This document shows positions 1 through 8,387 of a stretch of 22,953 bases of DNA, piece after piece (position 1 is the first letter of the stretch; every line of letters starts with the position of its first letter). The DNA is from Paracamarosporium sp. OC-R06-R3 (Eukaryota > Ascomycota > Dothideomycetes > Pleosporales > Didymosphaeriaceae), in the NCBI GenBank assembly GCA_019828545.1, contig JACVRA010000569.1, forward strand, positions 1-22,953, in the 5' to 3' direction. A model generated the notes under the pieces. The model saw only the letters and a list, made by a program, of their open reading frames with translations, searched no databases and was not told the origin of the DNA. The translations under genes and the position numbers were made by a program.

Positions 1-1
1 G

Positions 2-253
2 GGGAAGTACGACGAAGCAGAGAAGCTCAACCGGCGAGCGCTAGAAGGGAGGGAGAAGGAGCTTGGGGTGCAGCACCCAGATACGCTGACGAGCGTGAGC
101 AACCTGGCGTCGGTGCTGCGTTACCAAGGGAAGTACGACGAAGCAGAGAAGCTCAACCGGCGAGCGCTAGAAGGGAGGGAGAAGGCTCTCGGGGTGCAAC
201 ACCCACATACGCTGACTTCTGTCTACTGTCTTGCTCATCTCTTGCACACACAG
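2..253 (+). repeat. 126-bp tandem repeat encoding TPR units
   Basis: Bases 2-59 and 128-185 are identical over 58 bp at a period of 126 bp (42 codons, one TPR). The rest of each unit is diverged. A third, strongly diverged unit follows to about 379. Confidence 0.9.
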
Positions 254-436
254 CGTCGGTATATAGAAGCAACTGAGCTATACCAACAAGCATGCGATGG
301 GTACGCTGAACAGCTTGGCTCTCAGCATCCAACAACTGTCGCATGTCACGAGCACTTCGCAGCCATGCAGCAGGAGGTAGAGCACGGTAAACTAGGACCT
401 AGCGATGATGCATCTTTGGCCGAAAGAGAATGCTGA
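2..436 (+). CDS. C-terminal TPR region of an NLR-type protein (5' end outside window)
   Basis: The reading frame is open from base 2 to the TGA at 434-436 and enters from the left, so only the last 144 residues are visible. They form two clear and one decayed 42-residue tetratricopeptide repeats of the kinesin-light-chain/TPR_10-12 type. Each has the signature G-K-Y-D-E-A-E-K-L ... A-L-E-G-R-E-K-x-L-G-x-Q-H-P-x-T-L, and the last begins R-R-Y-I-E-A-T-E-L-Y. A short acidic tail ends the protein. In fungi such arrays usually sit behind a NACHT or NB-ARC domain with an N-terminal HET, patatin or similar effector domain, where they act as the ligand-sensing part of an NLR. That upstream part is not visible, so the NLR call rests on the repeat type. 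The first two repeats share 58 identical bases, which suggests recent duplication or gene conversion. Confidence 0.85.
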   Translation, partial: GKYDEAEKLNRRALEGREKELGVQHPDTLTSVSNLASVLRYQGKYDEAEKLNRRALEGREKALGVQHPHTLTSVYCLAHLLHTQRRYIEATELYQQACDGYAEQLGSQHPTTVACHEHFAAMQQEVEHGKLGPSDDASLAEREC

Positions 437-620
437 GGTCTGTTGAAGAGACGTATGACTGGAAGTAATTAATATGCTACATAGTACTATAGCCTTGATA
501 CAATAACCTTCTAGAAAGGATACCACGTACAGCATGCTCTGCCTAGTGATGTAGAATATGCTCCTTCCACACGAGTCAGGCAGAACACCTACGTAATCCT
601 GACTTGTACAAAACGTGATT

Positions 621-739
621 AATTACAGGAAAGCCCCCTGCGAAGCTAGTCCTGATCAGATTAGCGAAGTGCAGGAGGACCGTGCGGTGAGAACAAGCGA
701 AGTGCAAGATCCGGAAACCGATTACGGCCAGCACTGTAG
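621..739. mobile_element. Repeat copy A with hAT-like terminus
   Basis: This stretch recurs, same orientation, at 3361-3478. The right-hand 49 bp (691-739) are identical in both copies; the left-hand part differs mostly by C/T and G/A changes. Read on the minus strand the repeat begins CTACAGTGCTGGCC, which resembles the CAGTG-type ends of hAT DNA transposons. It stops exactly where an NB-ARC relic begins (739/740), as expected of an insertion boundary. No matching inverted end or transposase was found, so the class is inferred. Confidence 0.5.
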
Positions 740-846
740 TCGCTGACCAGCCGCAGCACGTTCGCCTTCGAGTTGTTCCTTCCCGCCAATTGCAGCTGGT
801 CTGTGATGTTTCGGTGCACCTCCTCAAATCGCCCGCGGGTGCTGGC
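739..846 (-). pseudogene. NB-ARC (NLR) relic, about 36 codons
   Basis: On the minus strand, 846 down to 739 translates to A-S-T-R-G-R-F-E-E-V-H-R-N-I-T-D-Q-L-Q-L, then a G-R-N-N-S-K-A-N-V-L-R-L-V-S-D block. This matches from memory the part of fungal NB-ARC domains that follows the P-loop strand (usual form: FWVHAS.xARFEE.YRDIAD..., ...ANVLRLVSDWL). Nothing before or after it fits an NLR: the upstream codons are unrelated and the downstream side is cut by the repeat at 621-739. It is a fragment rather than a working gene. Confidence 0.6.
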
Positions 847-1159
847 GTCGGGCATATACTGCCGTCGCGACGACAATACCACAATGCTCACCGCATTGTT
901 TACCGGCGTTAGACTTTCGCTGCTACTGTACAGCACTACGCTTGGGCTCATACTGCCGCAAGATGTAGCTATAGGCATTTATCCGATCGTGTAGACCTCG
1001 CCGGAGCAAACTTGATCTACCAAGGGTTACAAGGGAGTGGACAATGAAACAATCAAATGCAGCAACAGCCTGACCTATAGTGTTGTCTTTGAAAGCATAC
1101 TTAGCACGAACACCTCTGAGTTTCTATGCTGATAGATTCAACCAGGTATCGAAAATTAA
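847..1159. other. Intergenic, no gene recognised
   Basis: Short overlapping frames only. It holds the 3' flank of the minus-strand HEAT gene. I see no RNA gene or clear repeat. Confidence 0.5.
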
Positions 1160-2763
1160 TCAGATCTTCGGTACCGCCATGTACCCTAAAAACATGGCTC
1201 CTAGAGTAAGCGTGAAACCCGAAACAGCGAATGCGCCCTGGATGTCCTTCTTTGTAATAGACCAGACTGTGCCAAAAACCAAGCTGAACAGGAAGATCAC
1301 AGCGAAACAGCAGTAGACTGTTGGCCAATGCCAGTCCTCCTCAATATGAAGGCCCCATCCTGTCACCATGTCGTCTGGGGTAGCTTTGAGCTCATCTCGC
1401 AGACGTCGTTTCGGTAATTGACAAAAAGTTGACGTTTGGCTGGCTTCGATCAAGTGAGGATAGAGAAAATCATCTTTCAATTGTTTCGGGCCAATGGCAG
1501 GTACCAACAATTGTTTTTCTGGGGCAGGGCGGCAAAGATATTCTCTGGTGCCGCTCACTTTCTCTATTGGTGGAATACAGTAACAGGCTTGGTTGACGCA
1601 TATATTCTCGTGACGGAGTACATCAGTGGCGTTGCTAAAATTGACTCGGAACTGGCAAGAATTCAATACCGCATAGGTTTGACTGCTCGCGAAGAACCTA
1701 CCTGGGTCAAAGATAAAGCTCCGACGCTTCGCAGAGTAAACCAACTGCGATTCGCATGATACTGTTCCCGCAAATAGGCAAACAATTCACGGTCCTTGTC
1801 GATACTCTGGAGCGTCTCCTGCTTTAGTGTCGTCCTCCCTTTTTCGTCATCCACACAAAGTAGCAGGCGAAGGATCCCTTGTTCTTGGTTGTTCTCTCCT
1901 CTTTCAGATGTGGTGTCGTTAGAGATTGGAGCAGGACTATCGCAAGACGTTTGGGATTCGGCCGTGCCCTGTTCGATGTCAGGACGCACCTGCCGTTGGT
2001 GTGAATTTTGCTGATGGAAAAAGTTAAGAATCCGCTGGATAAGTCCTGTGAATTTTCCATCAGTCTTAACTTGTTTCGGACGCGCATATCGTCTTTGCAG
2101 TGTTGCCTTGAGTTCATCTGCAGCTCCAGGACCAATTTCAACAAAATCATCGAACATGCGCCGGCCATACTAAAACACCAGTTTAGTATGCTGTCGAAAT
2201 GATTCTGTGTTGGCACATACCGATGACCAATAAACACGCCTTCTCCCTTTAGGCACTGTAGACTCCAGGGTTGGGAGAGGCAGTTGTCTCAATATCTTGT
2301 CGACAAGCAAAGGCAGGCTTAAGGAAAACATAGAATCGTACAAAGCAGTGCGAGGTTGTTCAGCCTGGTCTTGGAGCGACTTGAGTGTTGCACTTCGGAC
2401 GATCTCACGATTATCCTCTATTAGATCTGCCATAGGCAGCGGCGGCTCGGTCGAAAGATTAGCCTGACTTTGAAGCGCCTTGACTGCTACCTGCCGAACG
2501 TCGCTATTTTTGTCCTCAAGTAGTGCTGCAATGCGTCGTAGCAACTCGTCTGGAAGGCTGGCCTGACCCTGAAGCGCCTCAACTGCTGCGCTTCGGACGA
2601 TCCAACGGTTATCCTCAAGCTGTGCTGCGATGCGTTGTAGCACCTCGTCTGAAAGGCTGGCCCGACCTTGAAGCGCCTTAATTGCTGCGTTTCGGACGTC
2701 GTGAATCCTTATCCTCGAGCCGTGATGTGATGAGTTGCAGGACGTGTATCCTAAGTTTGCCAT
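1160..2763 (-). CDS. HEAT-repeat protein with C-terminal two-helix membrane domain (5'-truncated), 3 exons
   Basis: Proposed structure: complement of 1160-1651, 1702-2169 and 2221-2763, giving 500 residues. Both introns are phase 0: 2170-2220 (51 nt, GTATGT, branch ACTAAAC, TTTTAG) and 1652-1701 (50 nt, GTAGGT...TTGCCAG). Residues 23-135 form three and a half 33-residue HEAT repeats (V-R-x-A-A-x-x-A-L-Q-x-Q-A-x-L ... L-E-D), the type found behind NACHT domains in fungal NLRs. Next comes Y-W-S-S-Y-G-R-R-M-F-D-D-F-V-E-I-G-P-G-A-A. The second half contains R-S-W-F-T-L-R-S, a Cys cluster C-V-N-Q-A-C-Y-C-I-P-P (about 354-364) and two membrane helices (about 447-467 and 475-497). This tail resembles an uncharacterised fungal family with a C-x-C-G-...-D-D-F start; here the two expected Cys read as Ser and Tyr. 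The ATG at 2763 is probably not the original start, because HEAT-like codons continue upstream in another frame. Confidence 0.65.
1652..1701 (-). other. Intron 2 of the HEAT/membrane gene
   Basis: On the minus strand: GTAGGT donor, TTGCCAG acceptor, 50 nt, phase 0. Removing it joins ...A-L-S-L-T-Q to F-R-V-N-F-S-N-A-T, keeping the frame through to the membrane tail. Confidence 0.7.
2170..2220 (-). other. Intron 1 of the HEAT/membrane gene
   Basis: On the minus strand: GTATGT donor, CATACTAAAC branch site, GTGTTTTAG acceptor, 51 nt, phase 0. Removing it joins R-V-Y-W-S-S to Y-G-R-R-M-F-D-D-F. Confidence 0.8.
2696..2755 (-). pseudogene. Out-of-frame remnant of a further HEAT repeat
   Basis: Just upstream of the in-frame HEAT array, a different minus-strand frame reads R-I-H-V-L-Q-L-I-T-S-R-L-E-D-K-D-S. 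This is the second half of another HEAT unit (compare E-V-L-Q-R-I-A-A-Q-L-E-D in the array). A one-base shift near 2697-2704 would join it to V-R-N-A-A-I-K-A-L. The simplest reading is that the gene once extended further 5' and now carries a frameshift. Confidence 0.55.
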
Positions 2764-3360
2764 CGCCTCCTTCGAGGCCCCCTGGTTGATGAAAGTATCG
2801 CAAAGGGTAGTATCGCGACATCTTGGAGACTCTGGAAGCTGTCCTCTCCGCTTTTGCTGTACTTCAAAAGGTGTATAGTTTTGCGTAGGCGAAACAAGAT
2901 TGAAGCTCGTGAGGCTGAACTTGGTAGCCTGATCGCGCGGGTGTTTGCTGGTTGCCGGTTGCTTCCGTGCTACTGGTAATACTCAGAATGCATTAAGAAC
3001 GATGAAAGGGGGCACTTTCTGACGCTTCAATTTGTTGCGAACTGATGCTGCCGGAATTCGGCTGTATTTGGCTTGGTGATGTGACCTGCAGCGTTGATTA
3101 TGGCACATCAAAGGATGTAGCAAGGCGGCGGAGGGGCTAAGAAGAATTATATTAATAGGAGGCAACAGCAAGACCTATTCTGCCTTCTTTCGATAGCTTT
3201 TGGACGTAGCGTTGCTGTAACATGATGGGTTCATTGTAGAGACGCGTCGCGATTTTGGTGGGGCGGCCAGCTTGCCGGTGGAATACGTTGGCTCTGAAGA
3301 GAGGATCGATTACATAATAGTCCCTCATTGATGCTAGCACTAACTAATATAACTAGATAC
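2764..3360. other. Relic intergenic DNA, no gene recognised
   Basis: The minus frame upstream of the ATG at 2763 stays open to a TGA near 2985 without another ATG. A 62-codon minus frame at 3152-3340 has protein-like composition (Y-Y-V-I-D-P-L-F-R-A-N-V-F-H-R-Q) but I do not recognise it. It may be TE debris next to repeat copy B. Confidence 0.4.
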
Positions 3361-3478
3361 TAATCACGGGAAGACCCTTCAAAGCTAGTCTTAATATAAT
3401 AAGCGAGTTACAAGAGAACCGTGCGGTAAGAACAAGCGAAGTGCAAGATCCGGAAACCGATTACGGCCAGCACTGTAG
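3361..3478. mobile_element. Repeat copy B with hAT-like terminus
   Basis: Direct-orientation partner of 621-739. The right 49 bp (3430-3478) are identical to 691-739, including the terminal GGCCAGCACTGTAG. The left 70 bp are diverged, mostly by transitions that leave this copy richer in A/T, which fits repeat-induced point mutation. Unrelated sequence begins at 3479. Confidence 0.55.
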
Positions 3479-3978
3479 AAGTGTGATGATGGAACCTGGT
3501 CCTAAGCGTGGCACTTCCTTCAAACGCGGCGCAGTCAGGAGATAGCATGTGACCTCTTAGAAAACGTAACTCCCGAGGATCACTTCTTTTTTAAGGCTAA
3601 TGCCGTTGTCAAATTGCGGAATCAAGGCCGTGAGTGGCGCGAATAGAACATCAGGAAGTAAGTAAGCTAAATTCTAAATCCTAAAGTCAGATCTAAAATT
3701 CGAAAACTGAATTTTCGCCTTCTTAGCGTAGGACAGAGCAAAGGCGCATTATAGGCTTGGATCCCGAATTCAGGAATGGGGTTTTCGACTTTCGATAACA
3801 GCAACCCTATCCCGAAAGTGGTTTCTGTTCGGCAAGCGCCATTACCCATTCAAGAAGATCAGCAGAACCCGATTTTCTTGACGAAAATCAATCTAAAATC
3901 TAAAATTGGAACTATCGTTTCGCCTCGTTGACGGATGATCGAATCCAAGCTTGAAGACTTGTTCACTATCGACCCAGG

Positions 3979-4030
3979 TTTCCTGTTCACGGTCTGTAGT
4001 TTCCTGTTCACGGTCTGTAGTTTCCTGTTC
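3979..4030 (+). repeat. 21-bp tandem repeat, 2.5 copies
   Basis: The unit TTTCCTGTTCACGGTCTGTA+G occurs at 3979-3999 and 4000-4020 without mismatch; a partial third copy (TTTCCTGTTC) is at 4021-4030. Confidence 0.9.
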
Positions 4031-4124
4031 ATTCCTGTCCTAAGACGCAGAACATCGTAAGGTTGAGCGCCGTATTGTGCGCAAACTTGAGTGTGATTTC
4101 AGAATTACGAATTTCGACTTTTGA

Positions 4125-4138
4125 TTTCAGTACTGAAA
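4125..4138. repeat. Perfect 14-bp palindrome
   Basis: TTTCAGTACTGAAA equals its own reverse complement and lies within a wider imperfect palindrome of AAATTTCGA-like words. A related half, CGAATTTCGGTACTGAAGG, occurs near 4521. Confidence 0.7.
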
Positions 4139-5065
4139 TTTCGAATGTCTTTCTTCGTCTTTATCATTTATCGAAAACAAGAACCGGTCCGCGCCTCGTT
4201 GATGGGAGGGACCGAATCCTATCAAGTCGTTTCCGGAATTTGAGTTTAGATAAATCCCAAGTCGAAGCGACTAACAAAATGGAGAATAGGATCTACGATG
4301 CTACGCCATCGCGGTGATTTAGCGGCTTAGTGTCCTGGATGCTACAACTATTGGCGCGAACGAGCGGCACCATGACCAATCAACACCGCTATCTACTAAG
4401 CGATGATGGCTAGGAATTGCGTTCAACGCTAACGGCTATTGTGCTCCGATCGCGCCACTTACATGACTAGCGCCTGTAGGCCAACAAATCGCTTCTGAGA
4501 AGCCAATTCGAGAATCACAAAATTCGAATTTCGGTACTGAAGGTCCACGTTGAAGAAACAGAATCCCAATATTACCTTCTCCCATGATCTTATACCTGAT
4601 GCTATTGTACGCGCCCATAGCAGTTACCAGGCCTAGAGAAAAGGGACCCAAATGACATTCTACAACGCTCGACCAATCATATTATCGTAACGTCTATCCC
4701 GTAGATCGGGGGCTGACTGGATGTTCAGGTGTGCCTGGATAGGATCGCACGGATACCTAATTAGCGTTATGCCAAACTGGGACAGAGTACTATAGCGATC
4801 CGCAGGGCGGAATCGCGCCATGCCTTTCTGGTTTGAAACTGGGGCCGAATCGCAAAGCATCATATACTAGGTAGGACATAATGGTTAGGCGATCCTCAAC
4901 GAAATCTCACGATAAAGCTCATAACATTGCTACTTTCGATTTGCAAAAACTATTCTGGAACCCTCGTGCTTGGCTTGCAATATCAAATCGGTATCCAACA
5001 GAACCGGTAATGGTATCTACAGCGTCTCGAGACGGATTGAAAAATCTGGATTTCCCTTCTGACCT

Positions 5066-5709
5066 CTACAAGATCCTATTGCCTTTCTCCCAATCGAAAG
5101 CTAGTATAGGGCTCCCTGGGGGCATCAGAACCCTCCATAGAAGATGCACCATCGCCGCAGATGATTCCTTATGTGACACCTTGACAAGGAATAATTGGCC
5201 ATCCCGCTCCAGGTGAACCTTGATCTCTGGATTGCTGTCCATCATCGAGCACACGGACGACACATCCCGCGGTAAGTGAAAATAGCGTACGTCAATATAC
5301 AATTCGACTGGTTTTTCTATCCGTAAGCGTGGAACAAGCTCTTCCGCAAATGTTTTTACGTGTTCCGGTTTGACCGAAAAAGGATATAAGATGGGGAGAA
5401 ACTCTGTGCGAATCTCCCGGCAGGTCTGATTTAAGTTCATCTAGCCTCTCTTCTTGTCGGGTATCTTGATTTTAGGCTTCCATTTCAGAGGAGGTACGGG
5501 TTCATAGCAGAATTTGTAGATCATGTTACGAAGTTCTGTCGTGGTCAGTTTGGTTTCTTGATAGAAGTTAAGGCACATCACTTACCACTTGGAAGATCGA
5601 GGAAGCGGAACGACGGCTGCGCGGTTCTCGGTAGAGTGGTGACAGAGACTTTTGTGCGCTTGCTCGCTCGAAGCGCGATCTGGCTGTTGTTCCGTTTGCG
5701 AGATTCCAT
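5066..5709 (-). CDS. F-box-like fungal protein with in-frame TAG (possible pseudogene)
   Basis: Reading the minus strand from the ATG at 5709, exon 1 (5709-5586) ends ...S-F-R-F-L-D-L-P-S. A 50-nt phase-1 intron (5585-5536, GTAAGT...GACAG) joins it to E-L-R-N-M-I-Y-K-F-C-Y-E-P, the classic LPxELRNxIY start of a large fungal F-box-like family. The frame then meets TAG at 5443-5441. Past it the same frame continues M-N-L-N-Q-T-C-R-E-I-R-T-E-F for 124 codons to the stop at 5066, again typical of the family (TCRxIRxEF). Either the TAG is a disabling mutation, or a second 72-nt intron (5497-5426, GTACCT...AATCAG), which is in frame and contains the TAG, is removed to give 173 residues. The product is likely a small SCF-adaptor-like or orphan protein of unknown role. 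A TTATAAAAG box lies 61-69 bp upstream. Confidence 0.6.
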
Positions 5710-5769
5710 TCTTTGGCGTACAAATAGTGAGGGGAAACAATCCAAACGTTGGGGAGGGGCTGTGTCCGG

Positions 5770-5778
5770 CTTTTATAA
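5770..5778 (-). promoter_or_regulatory. TATA-like box of the F-box-like gene
   Basis: TTATAAAAG on the minus strand, about 65 bp upstream of the ATG at 5709, in a plausible core-promoter position. Confidence 0.45.
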
Positions 5779-6025
5779 CGAAAGTGCCAAGGCGCTAGCA
5801 AGGCGCTACTATTTTTGACGTTACAAAAATATCTGGGAACGAAAGTGTGAACGATGGTTATTCTTTGGTTGAGCATAGAGCGACCATCGCGTAGATAAAA
5901 AATTAGGGTTGTGGTTTTTCCATGTTGGCACAGGGGATTTTCCTTCACGAAGGGGGGTCATTAATCAAAATAACTTTAACCCCTTATGCGCATTAGCCAT
6001 AATTGCAAGCTACCTATACCGATGG
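5779..6025. other. Intergenic between two minus-strand genes
   Basis: Upstream region of the 5066-5709 gene and 3' flank of the F-box/LRR gene. No other feature seen. Confidence 0.4.
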
Positions 6026-7312
6026 TCACTTTAGAAACCGGTCCAACCAGTCTGTGTGGCAAAGACTGACCCCTCGGGACTGGAGTTTCTGATGCAGTAT
6101 ATCCTTGTTGACCTCTTGACGATGCATGAACCCGTCATCACCGGGGTACAGAAATGTTTTCATCTCCAAACGTACAAGGTCTGGTAACAGCGAGCGATCG
6201 GCAGCAAGTGTGTCTAAAGAGCCACTAGGTGCAATAAGATCTGCACAATAGCCTTTAGCGTCAAACAGGGTAATGTTACGCAAGGTCCTAGGTAATCTAG
6301 TCCAGATTTGGCCCTGGTCTGCAAAGGGTAAGATCGATGTAGACAGACAAGTCAACCGTTCAAACCGGGTTATAGCTTGGAGTACGGTTTCTTGTTCGAG
6401 GTACTCATACGACTCGTGAAGGTTGTAGTAAAAGACCTCTTGAAGGCTCTGTTGATGGGATTCAGCGGCCCTAAAAAAGGACTGCGCATTTAAATCTGCG
6501 CCCCCGGGGAAACCGGCGACTGTAATTCGTATTTCCCGAAGTGCTTCACATGACCGTATCATGGTTGGCACGGCTGAACTCAAGTAATCCCGGATGCTAA
6601 TTTCTAACGAGGTGATCTGACTTGCGCATTGAAGCAATAATAATTCGGAGACTAGGCCTTCGGTAATGGTCGCTTTGAGATGACGAAGACGGGGAAGAGC
6701 GAGGATAGCGTGTAACTGCGAAAGGGAGCAGTGTTGTATTGATAAACGCTGTATGTTGTCGAAAGAGATACTGAGTCCATATGACAAGATCTCGCGAATC
6801 GGACGACTATCGCAGCGAGCTATTCGTCCATTGCAACCAAAGGAATTAGAGATCGCAAAACTGCAACTGTAGTATTGTATCTCCAGGCTTGAAAGCATTG
6901 GTAGTCTACTTATCAGCAAGCCAATCTGTGTCCTGTGGTTTTGCCTTGGTCCGACAAGTGCGTGCGGAAAACTTTCAATCTCTGCTTGTGCGGGCAGCAC
7001 TGGTGCCCACATATAGGGTTCTGAGATGACAATAGCAGCGTGTTTGATGAGCTTTCTGTGCATCGGTAATTCGATCAGGGTACGAAGGAGCAATGATGCG
7101 TTCCAGGTAGTGATATAAACATTGCGGTAAAGAGAGTGGATAGCCCAAGAGTAAGTGAGGTGAGATACCTGGCACATAGTTTGCAAACTATATGTATCAA
7201 CATAACTCAGGATTATGTCTATCACATCAAAATTCAATTTGGTGATAAAACACCGACGATGCTTGGACGCGGAACGTTTCAACAATTTGGCGACGAATCG
7301 GTTCATTTTCAT
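6026..7312 (-). CDS. F-box protein with leucine-rich C-terminal region
   Basis: An uninterrupted 428-codon frame. Residues about 22-65 (F-I-T-K-L-N-F-D-V-I-D-I-I-L-S-Y-V, then L-Q-T-M-C-Q-V-S ... L-Y-R-N-V-Y-I) fit an F-box helix bundle, which binds Skp1 in SCF ubiquitin ligases. The rest has regularly spaced leucine motifs (L-S-S-L-E-I-Q-Y, I-Q-R-L-S-I-Q-H-C-S-L, L-R-H-L-K-A-T-I, I-T-S-L-E-I-S-I) typical of LRR-like substrate-binding parts of fungal F-box proteins. It starts at the ATG 7312; a second ATG two codons later is equally usable. It diverges from the plus-strand gene at 7521, with which it shares a 208-bp intergenic region. Substrate unknown. Confidence 0.8.
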   Translation of the reverse strand: MKMNRFVAKLLKRSASKHRRCFITKLNFDVIDIILSYVDTYSLQTMCQVSHLTYSWAIHSLYRNVYITTWNASLLLRTLIELPMHRKLIKHAAIVISEPYMWAPVLPAQAEIESFPHALVGPRQNHRTQIGLLISRLPMLSSLEIQYYSCSFAISNSFGCNGRIARCDSRPIREILSYGLSISFDNIQRLSIQHCSLSQLHAILALPRLRHLKATITEGLVSELLLLQCASQITSLEISIRDYLSSAVPTMIRSCEALREIRITVAGFPGGADLNAQSFFRAAESHQQSLQEVFYYNLHESYEYLEQETVLQAITRFERLTCLSTSILPFADQGQIWTRLPRTLRNITLFDAKGYCADLIAPSGSLDTLAADRSLLPDLVRLEMKTFLYPGDDGFMHRQEVNKDILHQKLQSRGVSLCHTDWLDRFLK

Positions 7313-7520
7313 GGATTTACAATGTATGTGCTTCTAGTTCACCTTTATGGACATGAGATGTGACCCACATAGGCATAAATCGAAAATCCGTTTTTGGGCG
7401 GCTGCAACGGGAACACGAATCTCGATTCTCGCATTAGGGCACATGATAGGAGGATCCACCTATCAGACTGTCATATAGTTTGTCTATGCGCAGAAAAAAA
7501 ATCTGCATATCTTGGTGGCG
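7313..7520. promoter_or_regulatory. Shared intergenic region of a divergent gene pair
   Basis: The 208 bp separate the starts of the F-box gene (minus) and the 7521 gene (plus) and must hold both promoters. No clear TATA box. Confidence 0.35.
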
Positions 7521-8387
7521 ATGATGCCATCACAAATCTCCATCACGTATGTATTCACAACGATCGAACCCTTTCGAAGTAGTATTCTTCGCATGCTACT
7601 TCCATCCGAAATTTCGAGCTTGCTGGCTGCGTTAGATTGCCGCGTTTCACAATGGGAAAGATTAGTTCATATGGACATCATGCATGAGATCTTTCTCGAC
7701 ATCCGGGAACTGAGAACCATACAGAAACTAGGTCTTACAGTGCGAATTTTTGGTTCCGACCTAGACATATTAAACAAGAAGATCCAGGATCCATGGGCTT
7801 ATCCAGATGCTGAGGATAACCGTTGCTTCTACGTATTTGTCATAGTCAGCGAACGATGTTCTGCTGGGCTTTCCACGCTACACAAGGACTTCCGAAACGA
7901 TTGTCGCAGAAGCACAATAGCGGAAGACATGGACATTACCGACGTCAATGAAAAGTTTCCGAGGCGCGTTGCTGAGAACATCAACATTCTGTCTAAGTGG
8001 ATGCTTTGCACCCCGCATCTCACAGGGTCCTTGCCCAGCACAGTACCAGGTTGGATTCCTATGTTCAATACACGCAAATGCATCGCGCTACGGACCTATA
8101 TATCAAGCTACAAAGACTACAAAACCAGGGCACTGTACATGGACCGTACCCTCATGCGAAGAGTCTTTGGATACCAGCACGACAGGGATCTACTCACGCA
8201 TGTGTCCGACCTGACAGCAGTGTGCTATTCGTTTCACAACAATACTTGCTGTAAGAGGACGATTCGTGGTCGTTTGACGACAAACACGATTCGAGATGTG
8301 TACATGCCTCCTCAGTCACGCGAAGGATACGTCATCGTGAACACAATTCAACCCCTTGATGCCGCCATTATACTCAGTCTACCCTAG
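7521..8387 (+). CDS. Conserved fungal protein of unknown function
   Basis: 288 residues from the ATG at 7521; other in-frame starts are the next codon and the Met in R-M-L-L-P-S-E-I. The segment L-P-S-E-I-S-S-L-L-A-A-L-D-C followed by S-Q-W-E-R ... M-H-E-I-F-L-D-I is reminiscent of a recurring, uncharacterised fungal family whose members begin with L-(S/P)-x-E-(I/L)-x-x-(L/V)-L and continue with a G-x-x-V-x-x-x-G-x-D-L block (here G-L-T-V-R-I-F-G-S-D-L-D-I-L). Such proteins are often next to F-box genes, as here. No signal peptide, membrane helix or catalytic motif is visible. The family link is from memory. Confidence 0.6.
   Translation: MMPSQISITYVFTTIEPFRSSILRMLLPSEISSLLAALDCRVSQWERLVHMDIMHEIFLDIRELRTIQKLGLTVRIFGSDLDILNKKIQDPWAYPDAEDNRCFYVFVIVSERCSAGLSTLHKDFRNDCRRSTIAEDMDITDVNEKFPRRVAENINILSKWMLCTPHLTGSLPSTVPGWIPMFNTRKCIALRTYISSYKDYKTRALYMDRTLMRRVFGYQHDRDLLTHVSDLTAVCYSFHNNTCCKRTIRGRLTTNTIRDVYMPPQSREGYVIVNTIQPLDAAIILSLP

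Larger units (their letters stand above)
3479..5065. other. Gene-poor relic region with AT-rich short repeats
   Basis: No frame here looks like a conserved protein. I see runs rich in TCTAAAATCTAAAATT and TTTCGAAATT words (about 3665-3715, 3885-3910, 4105-4150, 4515-4540), a 21-bp tandem repeat, a perfect 14-bp palindrome, and two degenerate copies of CGCCTCGTTGAxGG...GAATCC at 3921-3946 and 4192-4219. This composition suits decayed transposon DNA, but I cannot name the element. Confidence 0.5.

Noticed and set aside
3938..3946. tRNA B-box-like GATCGAATCC
   Set aside because: No A box at the right distance and no acceptor stem or cloverleaf could be formed around it.
4063..4317. 84-codon plus frame and similar frames at 4436-5216
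   Set aside because: No protein-like motif; lie in AT-rich relic DNA with short repeats.
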